NCBI RefSeq assembly: GCF_003285005.1
Contig: NZ_QMFA01000011.1
Coordinates: forward strand, 97,455-161,454
Length of the DNA: 64,000 bases
Reading direction: 5' to 3'
Source: Paenibacillus sp. YN15
GTDB taxonomy: Bacteria > Bacillota > Bacilli > Paenibacillales > NBRC-103111
Notes under the pieces: model-generated
What the model was told of the DNA's origin: nothing
What the model saw: the letters and a program-made list of their open reading frames with translations, nothing else
The model's database searches: none
Made by a program: the position numbers and the translations under genes
Shown: piece by piece, positions 46,242 through 54,538 of the stretch
How the letters are laid out: each line of letters starts with the position of its first letter
Position numbering within the stretch: position 1 is the stretch's first letter

Positions 46242-47957
46242 CTATCCGATCCGTATGTCTACGGCAGATTGATTTTGCAAATCCGTCATATGCACCGCGC
46301 AGGCCAGACAGGGGTCAAAGGAATGGATGATCCGCAGAATCTCCAAGGGCTGATGCTTATCCGCCACAGGCGTTCCGGTAAGCGCCGCCTCGTAGGCGCC
46401 CTTCTGATTTTTGCCGTCCCGGGGGGAGGCGTTCCAGGTGGAGGGGACCACTGCCTGGTAGTTGGCGGTTTTGCCGTTTTCGATGTTGATCCAGTGCCCC
46501 AACGCGCCCCGGGGCGCTTCGATCCAGCCGACGCCCTGGGCCTTCTTCGGCCAGGAGGAGGGTTCCCATTTGGCCTTGTTGAAGGTGGTCTGATCGCCGT
46601 TTTTGATATTTTTCAACAGCTCATCCATATCGCTGCGGAGCCAGCCGCCCACAATCTGGGCCTCCAACCCCCGGGCCAAAGTCCGGCCCAACGCCGATTT
46701 CAACGCAGAGAGAGGCACGCCCAGCTTTCTTAAGCTGTTGTCCACGCTTTGGACAAACTCATCCTTCTTGGCCGCATAGCCCACCATAACCCGGGCCAGG
46801 GGCCCTGTTTCCATGGGCTGCTCCTTCCAGCGGGGGGTTTTGAGCCAACTGTACTTGTCGTTGGTGTTCAATGTATCGTACCGGCCCTTCGGTCCCGTAT
46901 AGTGGAAAGTGGTTTCCCCTTCCCAAGGATGGCGACCGCCGGTGGTTTTGCCGCCGTAGGTATACCAGGAGAAATCGATCCATTCCTTGATCTGCTCCGG
47001 GTCCCTGGGGTCCACGTCGTGAATTTCGTTGAGATTGCCGCCTAGAATGATGCCCCGGGGCATACGGTACATGCCGATATCCCGGATATCGCCTTTGGAG
47101 AAATCCCCGTAGCACAGGTAATTGTCCAGTCCGCCGCCATAGGTCCAATCCTTATAAAATGACCCGATAGCCTGCAAATCAGGCAGATACACCTGCTCCA
47201 CAAACTCGATGGCCTGGTCAATCAGCTGGGACACATGCATCAGGCGCTCGGCGTGGATGCCGTTGTCGCTGTTGATGTCGATAGGGGTGGCCATCCCGCC
47301 CACCAGATAGTGGGGATGGGGATTTTTTCCGCCGAAGATGGTATGGATCTTGACGATCTCCTTCTGCCAGTCCAGCGCCTCCAGATAATGGGCCACGGCC
47401 AGGAGATTCACCTCAGGCGGCAGCCGGTAGCCGGAATGTCCCCAATATCCGTTGGCGAAAATGCCCAGTTGGCCGCTGTCCACAATCTTTTTCACCTTGT
47501 CCTGAATATCCTTGAAGTAGCCGGGCGAGGACTTGGGCCACTTGGAGATGGACTGGGCCAGGGTGCTGGTGGCCTTGGGATCGGCCTTCAGGGCATTGAC
47601 CACGTCCACCCAATCGAAGGCGTGCAGATGATAAAAATGGACCACATGGTCATGCATCATAAGGGTTCCGTTCATAATTTCCCGGATCAAATGGGCGTTG
47701 CGGGGAATCTTGATGTCCAGCGCATCCTCCACACACCGGACGGCAGCCAGGGCATGGGTGGTGGTGCACACGCCGCAAATCCGCTGCACATACGCCCACA
47801 CGTCCCGGGGGTCCCGGTCCTTCACAATCAGCTCCAGGCCGCGGATGGCCGTGCCCGAGCTGAAGGCGTCCTTGATCACGCCGTTATCAATATCCGCTTC
47901 AATCCGCAAATGGCCTTCGATCCGGGTAACCGGGTCAACTACAATTCGTTCGCTCAT
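46242..47957 (-). CDS. NiFe-hydrogenase large subunit
   Basis: A 571-residue catalytic subunit. Nickel ligands are in RICGVCTTTH (C61, C64) and DPCLACAVH (C550, C553). The processing site is after H556, leaving a 15-residue tail MTDLQNQSAVDIRIG for the protease. Its start overlaps the small-subunit stop by 4 bases. The set resembles group 1 membrane-bound uptake hydrogenases. It lacks its own signal and would be carried across the membrane with the small subunit. Confidence 0.96.
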   Translation of the reverse strand: MSERIVVDPVTRIEGHLRIEADIDNGVIKDAFSSGTAIRGLELIVKDRDPRDVWAYVQRICGVCTTTHALAAVRCVEDALDIKIPRNAHLIREIMNGTLMMHDHVVHFYHLHAFDWVDVVNALKADPKATSTLAQSISKWPKSSPGYFKDIQDKVKKIVDSGQLGIFANGYWGHSGYRLPPEVNLLAVAHYLEALDWQKEIVKIHTIFGGKNPHPHYLVGGMATPIDINSDNGIHAERLMHVSQLIDQAIEFVEQVYLPDLQAIGSFYKDWTYGGGLDNYLCYGDFSKGDIRDIGMYRMPRGIILGGNLNEIHDVDPRDPEQIKEWIDFSWYTYGGKTTGGRHPWEGETTFHYTGPKGRYDTLNTNDKYSWLKTPRWKEQPMETGPLARVMVGYAAKKDEFVQSVDNSLRKLGVPLSALKSALGRTLARGLEAQIVGGWLRSDMDELLKNIKNGDQTTFNKAKWEPSSWPKKAQGVGWIEAPRGALGHWINIENGKTANYQAVVPSTWNASPRDGKNQKGAYEAALTGTPVADKHQPLEILRIIHSFDPCLACAVHMTDLQNQSAVDIRIG

Positions 47958-49150
47958 ACCGATGCGCCGCCTCCTATCCCGCTATTCGGGCCCTGCCCCG
48001 GAGGGGGACCGCTTTTCTTCGGCTTCTCGTCAACGGGGCTTGCCGCTTCATCATGGCCGCTTGCCGCTCCGCGCTTCTTTTCATCCAGCATTTTTTTGAC
48101 GGCTGTGGCGCCTGCATGAACGGCCACGCCGCCTACTGTCGCGCCCAACAGGCCCACTCCCACCAGATCCGGATTGATGGTGGTCTGGGTGCCGGGAATC
48201 TGGGATACCCGGGTGGTGAAGGGCCCCATGTCCCAGAAGGCGTTCTCCGAACAGCCGATGCAGGGATTGCCGGACTGGATGGGATAGCTCACCCCTCCGT
48301 TCCAGCGCATTTCGGCGCAGGAATTATACGTGGTGGGACCTTTGCAGCCCACCTTATAGAGGCAATACCCCTGCCTCAGCCCCTCATCGTCGAAAGACTC
48401 CACAAACAGCCCGGCATCGAAATAAGCGCGCCGGTTGCATTTGTCATGAATGCGGTGCCGATAAAAAGCCTTGGGCCTACCCTGGCTGTCCAGCTCCGGA
48501 ACCGCTCCGAAGGTCAGCACATGGGCAATGACGCCGGTCATCACTTCGGCGATGGGCGGGCAGCCCGGCACCCGGATCACCGGTTTATCCTTGATCACAT
48601 CGGTAATGGGCATGGCTCCCGTGGGGTTGGGCCCTGCCGCGGCAATGCCGCCCCAGGAGGAGCAGCTGCCGTAGGCGAGAATCAGCTTGGCCTTGGCCGC
48701 CGTTTCCAGGAGCACGTCCTTGGCGGGAACGCCTCCCACCATCAGATATTCGGCGCTTTTGGGCACACTGCCCTCCACCGCCAGCACATATTCTCCGGCA
48801 TACTCTTCAATCACCTTCTTGCGTGCCTCCTCCACCTGATGCCCGGAGGCTGCGGACAGCACCTCGCTGTACTCCAGCGAGATCATATCGAACAAGACAC
48901 TTTCCAGCCTGGGATGCGTCGTCCGGATAAAAGATTCCGAGCAGCCCGTGCAATCCTGCATCTGCAGCCAGATTACCGGAACCCGCTTGGCCGCTTCCAC
49001 CGCCTTGACCACCTTTTCCTCGAAGGCGATATCCAGCCCCATTACCGCTGTAAGCACCGTACACATCTTCAGAAAATCCCGCCGGGTAACCCCTCTTTCC
49101 ATTGCCGCTTCATAAATGGTCTTCCTGCCGGCCACCTTGCTCACCTCCAT
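47954..49150 (-). CDS. NiFe-hydrogenase small subunit, Tat-exported
   Basis: A 398-residue Fe-S subunit. The twin-arginine signal is GVTRRDFLKMCTVLTAVMG (about 20-38). Proximal-cluster Cys are in DCTGCSESF, YGSCSSWGG and PGCPP; later Cys are in CNRRAYFD, CLYKVGCKGP and NPCIGCSENAFWD. A C-terminal membrane anchor (about 332-350) is followed by a long Lys/Pro-rich tail. It is the first gene of the operon. AAGGAAA precedes the ATG. Confidence 0.95.
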   Translation of the reverse strand: MEVSKVAGRKTIYEAAMERGVTRRDFLKMCTVLTAVMGLDIAFEEKVVKAVEAAKRVPVIWLQMQDCTGCSESFIRTTHPRLESVLFDMISLEYSEVLSAASGHQVEEARKKVIEEYAGEYVLAVEGSVPKSAEYLMVGGVPAKDVLLETAAKAKLILAYGSCSSWGGIAAAGPNPTGAMPITDVIKDKPVIRVPGCPPIAEVMTGVIAHVLTFGAVPELDSQGRPKAFYRHRIHDKCNRRAYFDAGLFVESFDDEGLRQGYCLYKVGCKGPTTYNSCAEMRWNGGVSYPIQSGNPCIGCSENAFWDMGPFTTRVSQIPGTQTTINPDLVGVGLLGATVGGVAVHAGATAVKKMLDEKKRGAASGHDEAASPVDEKPKKSGPPPGQGPNSGIGGGASV

Positions 49151-49169
49151 GTTGCGTTTCCTTCAACAT

Positions 49170-49185
49170 TTGTAAGCCTTTACAA
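49170..49185. promoter_or_regulatory. Palindromic operator before the hydrogenase operon
   Basis: TTGTAAGCCTTTACAA is a perfect palindrome with a 4-base centre, 20-35 bases before the small-subunit start. It is one base off the cre core TGTAANCGNTTACA and also resembles a shortened Rex site. A hairpin GGAAATTCC...GGAATTTCC lies further upstream (about 49227-49252). Confidence 0.45.
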
Positions 49186-49322
49186 CCATCATCGCACATC
49201 GCTTAGGGTTGCGCTATAGGAAAAACCGGAAATTCCTGCCGGGAATTTCCCTACACGAAACTGAGAGCAAGATTCCACTCGCCTCATTGCGCCGCATTAA
49301 ATGTGCATGGTATACTGGAGTT

Positions 49323-49465
49323 AGAAACAGCCAACAATGCAAAGAGAGCCGTGCTGAGAACACGACTCTCCCGCGCAACAGCCGCTTGAAAGGCGGTCGG
49401 CTTTTAGGTTTATTGGTCGGAGAAATAGACCGCTACCTTTGACCAGGGCGGTCTATTTCTTTGTG
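49323..49465 (+). ncRNA. Putative antitoxin antisense RNA, copy 2
   Basis: Promoter TTGCGC (49287-49292), an 18-base spacer and extended -10 TGGTATACT (TATACT 49311-49316). The RNA would run into the 3' end of the toxin message and end at the hairpin with arms GAAATAGACCG (49422-49432) and CGGTCTATTTC (49449-49459). Its sequence closely matches the RNA of copy 1. Boundaries are inferred. Confidence 0.6.
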
Positions 49466-49572
49466 TTATGGTTAACCGCTACGACGATGGCCACAATCAA
49501 CGTCAGCAGCGCAACAAGCAGCGCACCGAAGCTAATCATGAGCGTCAAAGCGTCTTTAACCTCCACAGGCAT
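49453..49572 (-). CDS. Holin-like type I toxin peptide, copy 2
   Basis: A 39-residue peptide almost identical to copy 1 (45-164), with one predicted membrane helix and the NHNTKK tail. A GGCTTTC/GAAAGCC hairpin lies just before the start region, as in copy 1, and may limit translation as in other type I toxins. Its promoter is at 49668-49696, giving a 5' leader of about 90 bases. The start may be the ATG or the GTG two codons later. Confidence 0.75.
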   Translation of the reverse strand: MPVEVKDALTLMISFGALLVALLTLIVAIVVAVNHNTKK

Positions 49573-49667
49573 CACCCGAGGGCTTTCGTGAGAAAGCCTG
49601 CTTCGTAAGCATATGCTAACCGGGAGATTAGCCGACCGCCCTTGCAAGCCTATTCTATTGCTCTTGC

Positions 49668-49696
49668 ATTGTACCATACCAAATCCCCTGCAGTAA
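49668..49696 (-). promoter_or_regulatory. Promoter of toxin copy 2
   Basis: On the minus strand TTACTG (49691-49696), a 17-base spacer and TACAAT (49668-49673) with an upstream TG that makes it an extended -10. Confidence 0.6.
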
Positions 49697-49725
49697 GTCC
49701 CAATTATGGACATTTCCTACATATG

Positions 49726-49767
49726 AAACAACGGGTCACCCCCGAAAGCCTCTTCCAGATGACCCGT
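49726..49767 (-). terminator. Terminator after the SPFH gene
   Basis: On the minus strand ACGGGTCA pairs perfectly with TGACCCGT, followed by TGTTT. Confidence 0.7.
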
Positions 49768-49782
49768 GTTTATCCTCTTGCC

Positions 49783-50709
49783 TTATTTGCTCCCCTTCAG
49801 CATTTCGCCGATGGCGCCGATGCTGCCCAGAGTTTCCACCGCCTTGGTGGGAATGAACACCTTGTTGGCAGCGCCGTTAGCCACCTCGCCCAATGCTTCC
49901 AAGGCGCGGTATGTAAGCACCTGCTCGTCAAGCCCGGCCTCCCGCAGGAGCTGGATGCGGAGCTTTTCGGCGTCGGCGATGGATTGAATCGCCTTGGCTT
50001 CCCCCAGAGCCTCCAGCTCCTTGGCCTGCCGGACGCCCTCCGCCTGCCGGATGCGGGCTTCCTTCTCGCCCTCTGCCTTCAGGATTTGGCTTTGCTTGTT
50101 GCCCTCGGCGCGCAAAATCATATCCTGCTTGGCCGCCTCCGCTTCCAGCACCATGGCCCGTTTGCTGCGCTCCGCCTTCATTTGCTTATCCATGGCATCC
50201 TGAATGTCGCTGGGCGGCTGAATATCGATAACCTCTACCCGCTCGATCCGCACGCCCCATTTTTCCGTAGCCTCATCCAAGGCGACCCGGATATCGGTAG
50301 AGATTTTTTCCCGTCCGGACAAGGTTTCATCCAGCTCCATCTTGCCGATAATCTGCCGCATGGTAGCCGTGGTGATGTTGCGCACCCCGTATACGTAATC
50401 GGAAATTCCGTATGTAGCCTGCTCCGGTCCCGTCACCTGGTAAAAGATGATGGTATCGATTTTGACCTGGACATTGTCCTTGGTAATGACGGTTTGCGGC
50501 GGCACATTGGCCTGCTGGACGCGCAAATCGTGATAGGTCCGCACATGATCGATAATCGGAATCAGGATATTGATGCCCGGCGTCAGCAGATGATTGAACT
50601 TGCCCAGTCTTTCCACAACGCCAACCTTCTGCTGCGGGATGATTTTGACCGACAGCGATATAAACACAACTGCCAGCACAACAATCAGGATAGGAATGGC
50701 ATAAATCAT
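49783..50709 (-). CDS. SPFH/Band 7 membrane protein (QmcA/stomatin type)
   Basis: A 308-residue protein. One N-terminal membrane helix (about 2-22) is followed by the Band 7 domain (about 24-180; VPPQTVITKDNVQVKIDTIIFYQV) and a long Ala/Glu/Lys-rich coiled coil (about 180-260). It would oligomerise in membrane microdomains. It lies 4 bases after a NfeD gene, the usual partner. Confidence 0.92.
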   Translation of the reverse strand: MIYAIPILIVVLAVVFISLSVKIIPQQKVGVVERLGKFNHLLTPGINILIPIIDHVRTYHDLRVQQANVPPQTVITKDNVQVKIDTIIFYQVTGPEQATYGISDYVYGVRNITTATMRQIIGKMELDETLSGREKISTDIRVALDEATEKWGVRIERVEVIDIQPPSDIQDAMDKQMKAERSKRAMVLEAEAAKQDMILRAEGNKQSQILKAEGEKEARIRQAEGVRQAKELEALGEAKAIQSIADAEKLRIQLLREAGLDEQVLTYRALEALGEVANGAANKVFIPTKAVETLGSIGAIGEMLKGSK

Positions 50710-50713
50710 TTCG

Positions 50714-51142
50714 TCAGCCTCCTCTTTTGGTTACCTGCAATAAAGCGCTTCCACGAGCCAATACCACTACTGTCTCGCCCTTCTGCAAACTTTCGTCCGA
50801 CTCCGCACTCCACAGCTCGCCGCCAACCTTGACAATTCCCCGCCGGCCCGCCTCGATCTCCTCAATCACGGTCCCTTCCTTGCCCACAAGCTCGTCAACG
50901 GCATCCTTGAATCCTCTCGCCTTCACAATCCGCCTGGTCAACGGTTTGGTAAACACCGTCAGCAGCAGCGCAACCACACAGCCGGTGACCACCTCCGCCA
51001 CCCAAGCGCCCGGGAAAATTAAATCCACTATCATGGCCACCAATGCGCCCAGCCCCAGCCACAGCAGATAAAAGGTCAGCGTCAGCATTTCCGCAATAAC
51101 CAGAAGACCGGCCACTATTAGCCAAATCAGCCACAGATCCAT
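50714..51142 (-). CDS. NfeD family membrane protein
   Basis: A 142-residue protein with hydrophobic segments in the first 70 residues. A C-terminal OB-fold domain (about 85-140) contains GKEGTVIEEIEAGRRGIVKVGGELW. It is the short NfeD form without protease domain and pairs with the SPFH protein downstream. Confidence 0.9.
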   Translation of the reverse strand: MDLWLIWLIVAGLLVIAEMLTLTFYLLWLGLGALVAMIVDLIFPGAWVAEVVTGCVVALLLTVFTKPLTRRIVKARGFKDAVDELVGKEGTVIEEIEAGRRGIVKVGGELWSAESDESLQKGETVVVLARGSALLQVTKRGG

Positions 51143-51352
51143 CTCATCACCTGCCCTTCAGCACTTAATGTATTCGCTCCGGACCAGACAAAGACCTGCT
51201 GCATCGTGAATAAATTGTCGAAGATGGGAGTTTTTTCAGATGGGAAACGGGGATAGTTATCCGGCGGCGTTCTTGCGGCGGCGTGCGTTTGTCCAGAAGG
51301 CGGTCGGTTTCCCGGAAAGCCCTCCCGTGCCCTTGCGCCACACATCTTTTTG

Positions 51353-51533
51353 TACGGACCCAGATTCCGTTATTTCACAAAAATTCACCCTTTTGGGTTG
51401 GGGGTGGACACAGAATCCGCTAAGTGTGAAAAAACGGGGGTGCCCTGTGCTTCTGGTGCGAAATAGCGGAGCGTCTGTCCGTGAAAATCTGGAAAAGGGC
51501 CATCCGCGGAAAATAACGGATGCTCTGTCCGCG
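51353..51533. repeat. Cluster of four family 1 dispersed repeats
   Basis: Copies at 51353-51382 (inverted), 51406-51432 (degenerate, inverted), 51458-51483 and 51505-51533, with the core AAATAACGGA...CTGTCCG. They fill much of the 550-base stretch 51143-51693, in which I see no gene. Confidence 0.6.
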
Positions 51534-51667
51534 CCCATCAGACAGCCTGTTCTCCGCAGCCGTCAATAGGGGACATGTGCACCGCCCGTGCCGCGCAGTT
51601 CGTCCTTGGATGTTGTTTTTATCGCCAATCAGATGTGTCTTACTGAAATTGCGCCTTCCGATATGCT

Positions 51668-51708
51668 AAAAAACCGTGCCGGAGCCGGAGCCCCTACACG
51701 GTTTTATC
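51668..51708 (-). terminator. Terminator of the NarL-type two-component operon
   Basis: On the minus strand AAACCGTG pairs with CACGGTTTTTTAG. The 5' arm overlaps the regulator stop codon. Confidence 0.7.
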
Positions 51709-52347
51709 GGAAATGATATTATGCTTCAGCGCGTAACGGACCATGTCCGAACGTTTGGTGAGATTGAGCTTCTCGCGGATTCGGGTTTTGTAGGAATCCA
51801 CGGTTTTGATGCTGACTGTCAGCTGCTCGGCGATTTCCTGCTGGGTATGGCCCAAGGCAATCAGCAGCAGCACCTCCTGCTCCCGCGGGCTCAGCACCTC
51901 CTCCTGCACCTCATCGGCAGCCGCTTTGCCTCCGGGTTTGCAGAACCCGCCCAAGAGGGTGGGATAAATGTAGCGCTCCCCCTCCATCACCGCCCGGATG
52001 GCGATGATCAGCTCCGTGTCCACCGCCCGCTTCAGCACATAACCGGAGGCGCCGGCCTCCATGCTTTCCTGCCAATAGGCATCATCGGAATAGGTGGAGA
52101 GCATCAGCACTTTAATGGAAGGATCATGCTCCTTCAGCTGCCTGGTGCATTCGATGCCGTCCATCACCGGCATGCTCACGTCCATGATGACCAGATCGGG
52201 CTTGCAGCCCCGGGCCAGAAGCAGCGCTTCGTCTCCCCGGCTGGCTTCCCCGACAATATTGAAGGCCGGGTCCGCCTGAAGCACATTCTTGAGACCAGAG
52301 CGGAACAGCGGATGGTCGTCCGCCAACAGAACTCGTATGGGTTGCAT
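51694..52347 (-). CDS. NarL/FixJ family response regulator
   Basis: A 217-residue regulator. The receiver domain has phospho-Asp at 56 (LVIMDVSMPVMDG). The LuxR-type helix-turn-helix is about 150-205 (LSPREQEVLLLIALGHTQQEIAEQL). It is downstream of its partner kinase with 28 bases between. Its target genes are unknown. Confidence 0.92.
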   Translation of the reverse strand: MQPIRVLLADDHPLFRSGLKNVLQADPAFNIVGEASRGDEALLLARGCKPDLVIMDVSMPVMDGIECTRQLKEHDPSIKVLMLSTYSDDAYWQESMEAGASGYVLKRAVDTELIIAIRAVMEGERYIYPTLLGGFCKPGGKAAADEVQEEVLSPREQEVLLLIALGHTQQEIAEQLTVSIKTVDSYKTRIREKLNLTKRSDMVRYALKHNIISDKTV

Positions 52348-52375
52348 AATGCCGCTCCTTCCAAACAGAGGCCAG

Positions 52376-53647
52376 TCAGCCTGCATAGGTTTCTTTGCCG
52401 GCAAACAACGGCAGGTTGACGAATACCGTCGTTCCCGATCCAAAGCCGGATTCAATCTTCAGTGTCCCGTTCAGCAGAACCGCCCGCTCCTGCATCCCGC
52501 GCAAGCCCAGATTGGACCGGGTCGGCTCCCGCCCCAGAACCTGCTCCACATCGAAGCCTGCCCCATCATCCTCGATGATGACGGAAAGCTGGCATTGCTT
52601 GCGGCTGATAATGACGCTCACATTCCGCGCTCTTGCATAGCGGGCCACATTGGTCAGCGCTTCCTGGATAATCCGGTAAACGGAGATTTCAATCTCCATG
52701 GGCAATCTGACCTCATCCAGTCCCACTATGCACAAATCCGTGTCAATCCCGTATTTGCTCCGGTATTGCTCCATATATCTTTCCAACGCTATGGCAAGAC
52801 CGTATTTGTCCAAAACACTGGGCCGCAGCTGCCAAGCCAGATCGTGGACCTCCTCCAGGGTTTCCTGCACCATTTGCCGCAGGCCCCGAAGATGCTCGTG
52901 CCGCTCCGCCTCCGTCTTTTTGTCCGCCAGCACGCTTAATCCCAGCAGAATGGAGGTAAGGGACTGGCTGGTTTCGTCATGCAGCTCCCGGGCAATGCGC
53001 TTCCGCTCCTCCTCCTGGGCCTGAATGACCTTGTCCAGAAGCTGCAGCCGGAGCGCTTCCTTTTGCTTGAGCTCATGCCATAACCGGAGGTTCTCCGCGG
53101 TAACATAAATCTGGTTGGCCAGGGACTGGAGGACATTGACGGACTGGGCATTCAGCGGCAGATAGCTGCATACGGCCAGCTGGCCGATCCGGTTGTCCGT
53201 TCCTCCTACGGGAAACACCAGATAGTAGATGGACACAATCGAGCAATAACATTCGCGTCCCTGGAGACGCTCGCAGCGGTCGCAGGGGCATTCCACAATT
53301 TTGTAAGGCAGGTCGAGGTATTCACCCACCACGTTAATTTGAATCACAGCCGAATGGAGCTGAAGATCGGTAACAGCCCGCTTCAAAAACTGCTCGAGCA
53401 TTCCCTTCATTTCCGGAATGGAACGGACCTGCCCGCTGAGCTCATTCAATAGAGAAAGCTCCCGGTTCTGCAGGAGAATTTCCTGGCGCTCCTCCAGCTC
53501 TTTGTGGCCCATCAGCAGCCTGGCAAACAAGCTGCGGAGAATTTCCATGCTTCGCCGTCTCACCAGCAGCAGCCATTTGCGCAGGGAGATTTTCCGGATA
53601 AACCTGAAAAGCCTCGGAATGTTCAGAATCCATGCTTTTGCGCCCAT
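52376..53647 (-). CDS. Cytoplasmic sensor kinase with Cys-rich GAF region
   Basis: A 423-residue HisKA_3-type kinase. A basic N-terminus and coiled coil (about 20-75) lead to a GAF-like domain (about 75-190). Inside it is CPCDRCERLQGRECYC, with Cys at 120, 122, 125, 133 and 135. The phospho-His is H223 (ERKRIARELHDETSQSL), and the HATPase domain covers about 315-415. No membrane helix is evident. The Cys group suggests a metal or Fe-S cofactor and redox sensing, which is inference. AAGGAGAT lies 4 bases before the ATG. Confidence 0.9.
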   Translation of the reverse strand: MGAKAWILNIPRLFRFIRKISLRKWLLLVRRRSMEILRSLFARLLMGHKELEERQEILLQNRELSLLNELSGQVRSIPEMKGMLEQFLKRAVTDLQLHSAVIQINVVGEYLDLPYKIVECPCDRCERLQGRECYCSIVSIYYLVFPVGGTDNRIGQLAVCSYLPLNAQSVNVLQSLANQIYVTAENLRLWHELKQKEALRLQLLDKVIQAQEEERKRIARELHDETSQSLTSILLGLSVLADKKTEAERHEHLRGLRQMVQETLEEVHDLAWQLRPSVLDKYGLAIALERYMEQYRSKYGIDTDLCIVGLDEVRLPMEIEISVYRIIQEALTNVARYARARNVSVIISRKQCQLSVIIEDDGAGFDVEQVLGREPTRSNLGLRGMQERAVLLNGTLKIESGFGSGTTVFVNLPLFAGKETYAG

Positions 53648-53790
53648 ACCGATCTCCTTCCGCAAGTCCCTGTGGGTATCCGCTTCCGGTCTATGTCGCT
53701 AAAATTATACCATGGGGCATAAAGGGCAACAAGACACCAATAAATCTTCTGGTTTTCCAGGAATCGCCTGCCTCCCGGAAGAGCGCAAAA

Positions 53791-53870
53791 CGGAACTGAG
53801 CGGCTCTTAAAGCAGCTCCGTAAAACATCCAAATTCCCGCTTTTGCCGCCATAAGAGCCGCTGAGTTCCG
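53791..53870. repeat. Long inverted repeat, 19-base arms
   Basis: CGGAACTGAGCGGCTCTTA at 53791-53809 pairs with TAAGAGCCGCTGAGTTCCG at 53852-53870 with one mismatch, and a 42-base loop. The arms share TAA/CGGCT/CAG/TCCGC features with the family 1 repeats. It lies in the 267 bases between the kinase and a membrane protein gene. Confidence 0.6.
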
Positions 53871-53914
53871 CAGCAGGAAGCTGAATCGCTAAAAACATGC
53901 TGCTGTCACTCCTT

Positions 53915-54538
53915 TTACACAATCTTACGATCCATACTCCCGCGGCTCTGCCGCCGGAAGTGCCGGGCAGACAAGGCCATTACAGGCGCAAAATAAACGC
54001 ACCATCCCATCAGGGCATATACCCCCGCATTGCCGCCGCTTCCCTCCGGAAAAATATCCAGCACCGGCATCAGCACACATGCGGGGAAAAAGATGCCGTG
54101 GAGCAGCAGCAGCCATTTCAGTATTTTATCCCCGGCTGCGGCAGGCACCATGGACAAGCCGATCAAGAAGGTAGATAAACCCATCAGGCCGTATCCCAGA
54201 AGGTCCAGACCAAACATCCAGCTTCCCTGCTGAAAACGCAGCACCCGGAGCACCTCCGCATTTGCCGTTCCCTGTGCCACTGTGGTCACTTGGGTATAAT
54301 AGACCAGGTTGGTCAGTAGGGAATAGACGGCGGCAATGGCAATGCCTGCTCCCGCTACCCCTTTCCGGTCTGCCGGAGCCTCCTGGGCAAGAGCGCAAGC
54401 CGTCCCGATGTATGCCCAGCTCAGCACCAGGCAGGACCAGTAATTCAGACTGTCGTTCCAGGTGATCAGCCCCACAAAAAACAAGAGCGTACAGATCAGC
54501 GCAGATAATGATGCAATCAAGCCGAATTTATGATTCAT
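53915..54538 (-). CDS. Multi-pass membrane protein, unknown function
   Basis: A 207-residue protein with about six hydrophobic segments (about 6-26, 32-50, 62-80, 110-130, 140-160, 172-192). I recognise no family with certainty. It overlaps the end of the TetR gene upstream by 11 bases, so it is very likely the target of that repressor. Such pairs often concern drug or lipid efflux or membrane stress. A start two codons earlier is possible. Confidence 0.7.
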   Translation of the reverse strand: MNHKFGLIASLSALICTLLFFVGLITWNDSLNYWSCLVLSWAYIGTACALAQEAPADRKGVAGAGIAIAAVYSLLTNLVYYTQVTTVAQGTANAEVLRVLRFQQGSWMFGLDLLGYGLMGLSTFLIGLSMVPAAAGDKILKWLLLLHGIFFPACVLMPVLDIFPEGSGGNAGVYALMGWCVYFAPVMALSARHFRRQSRGSMDRKIV

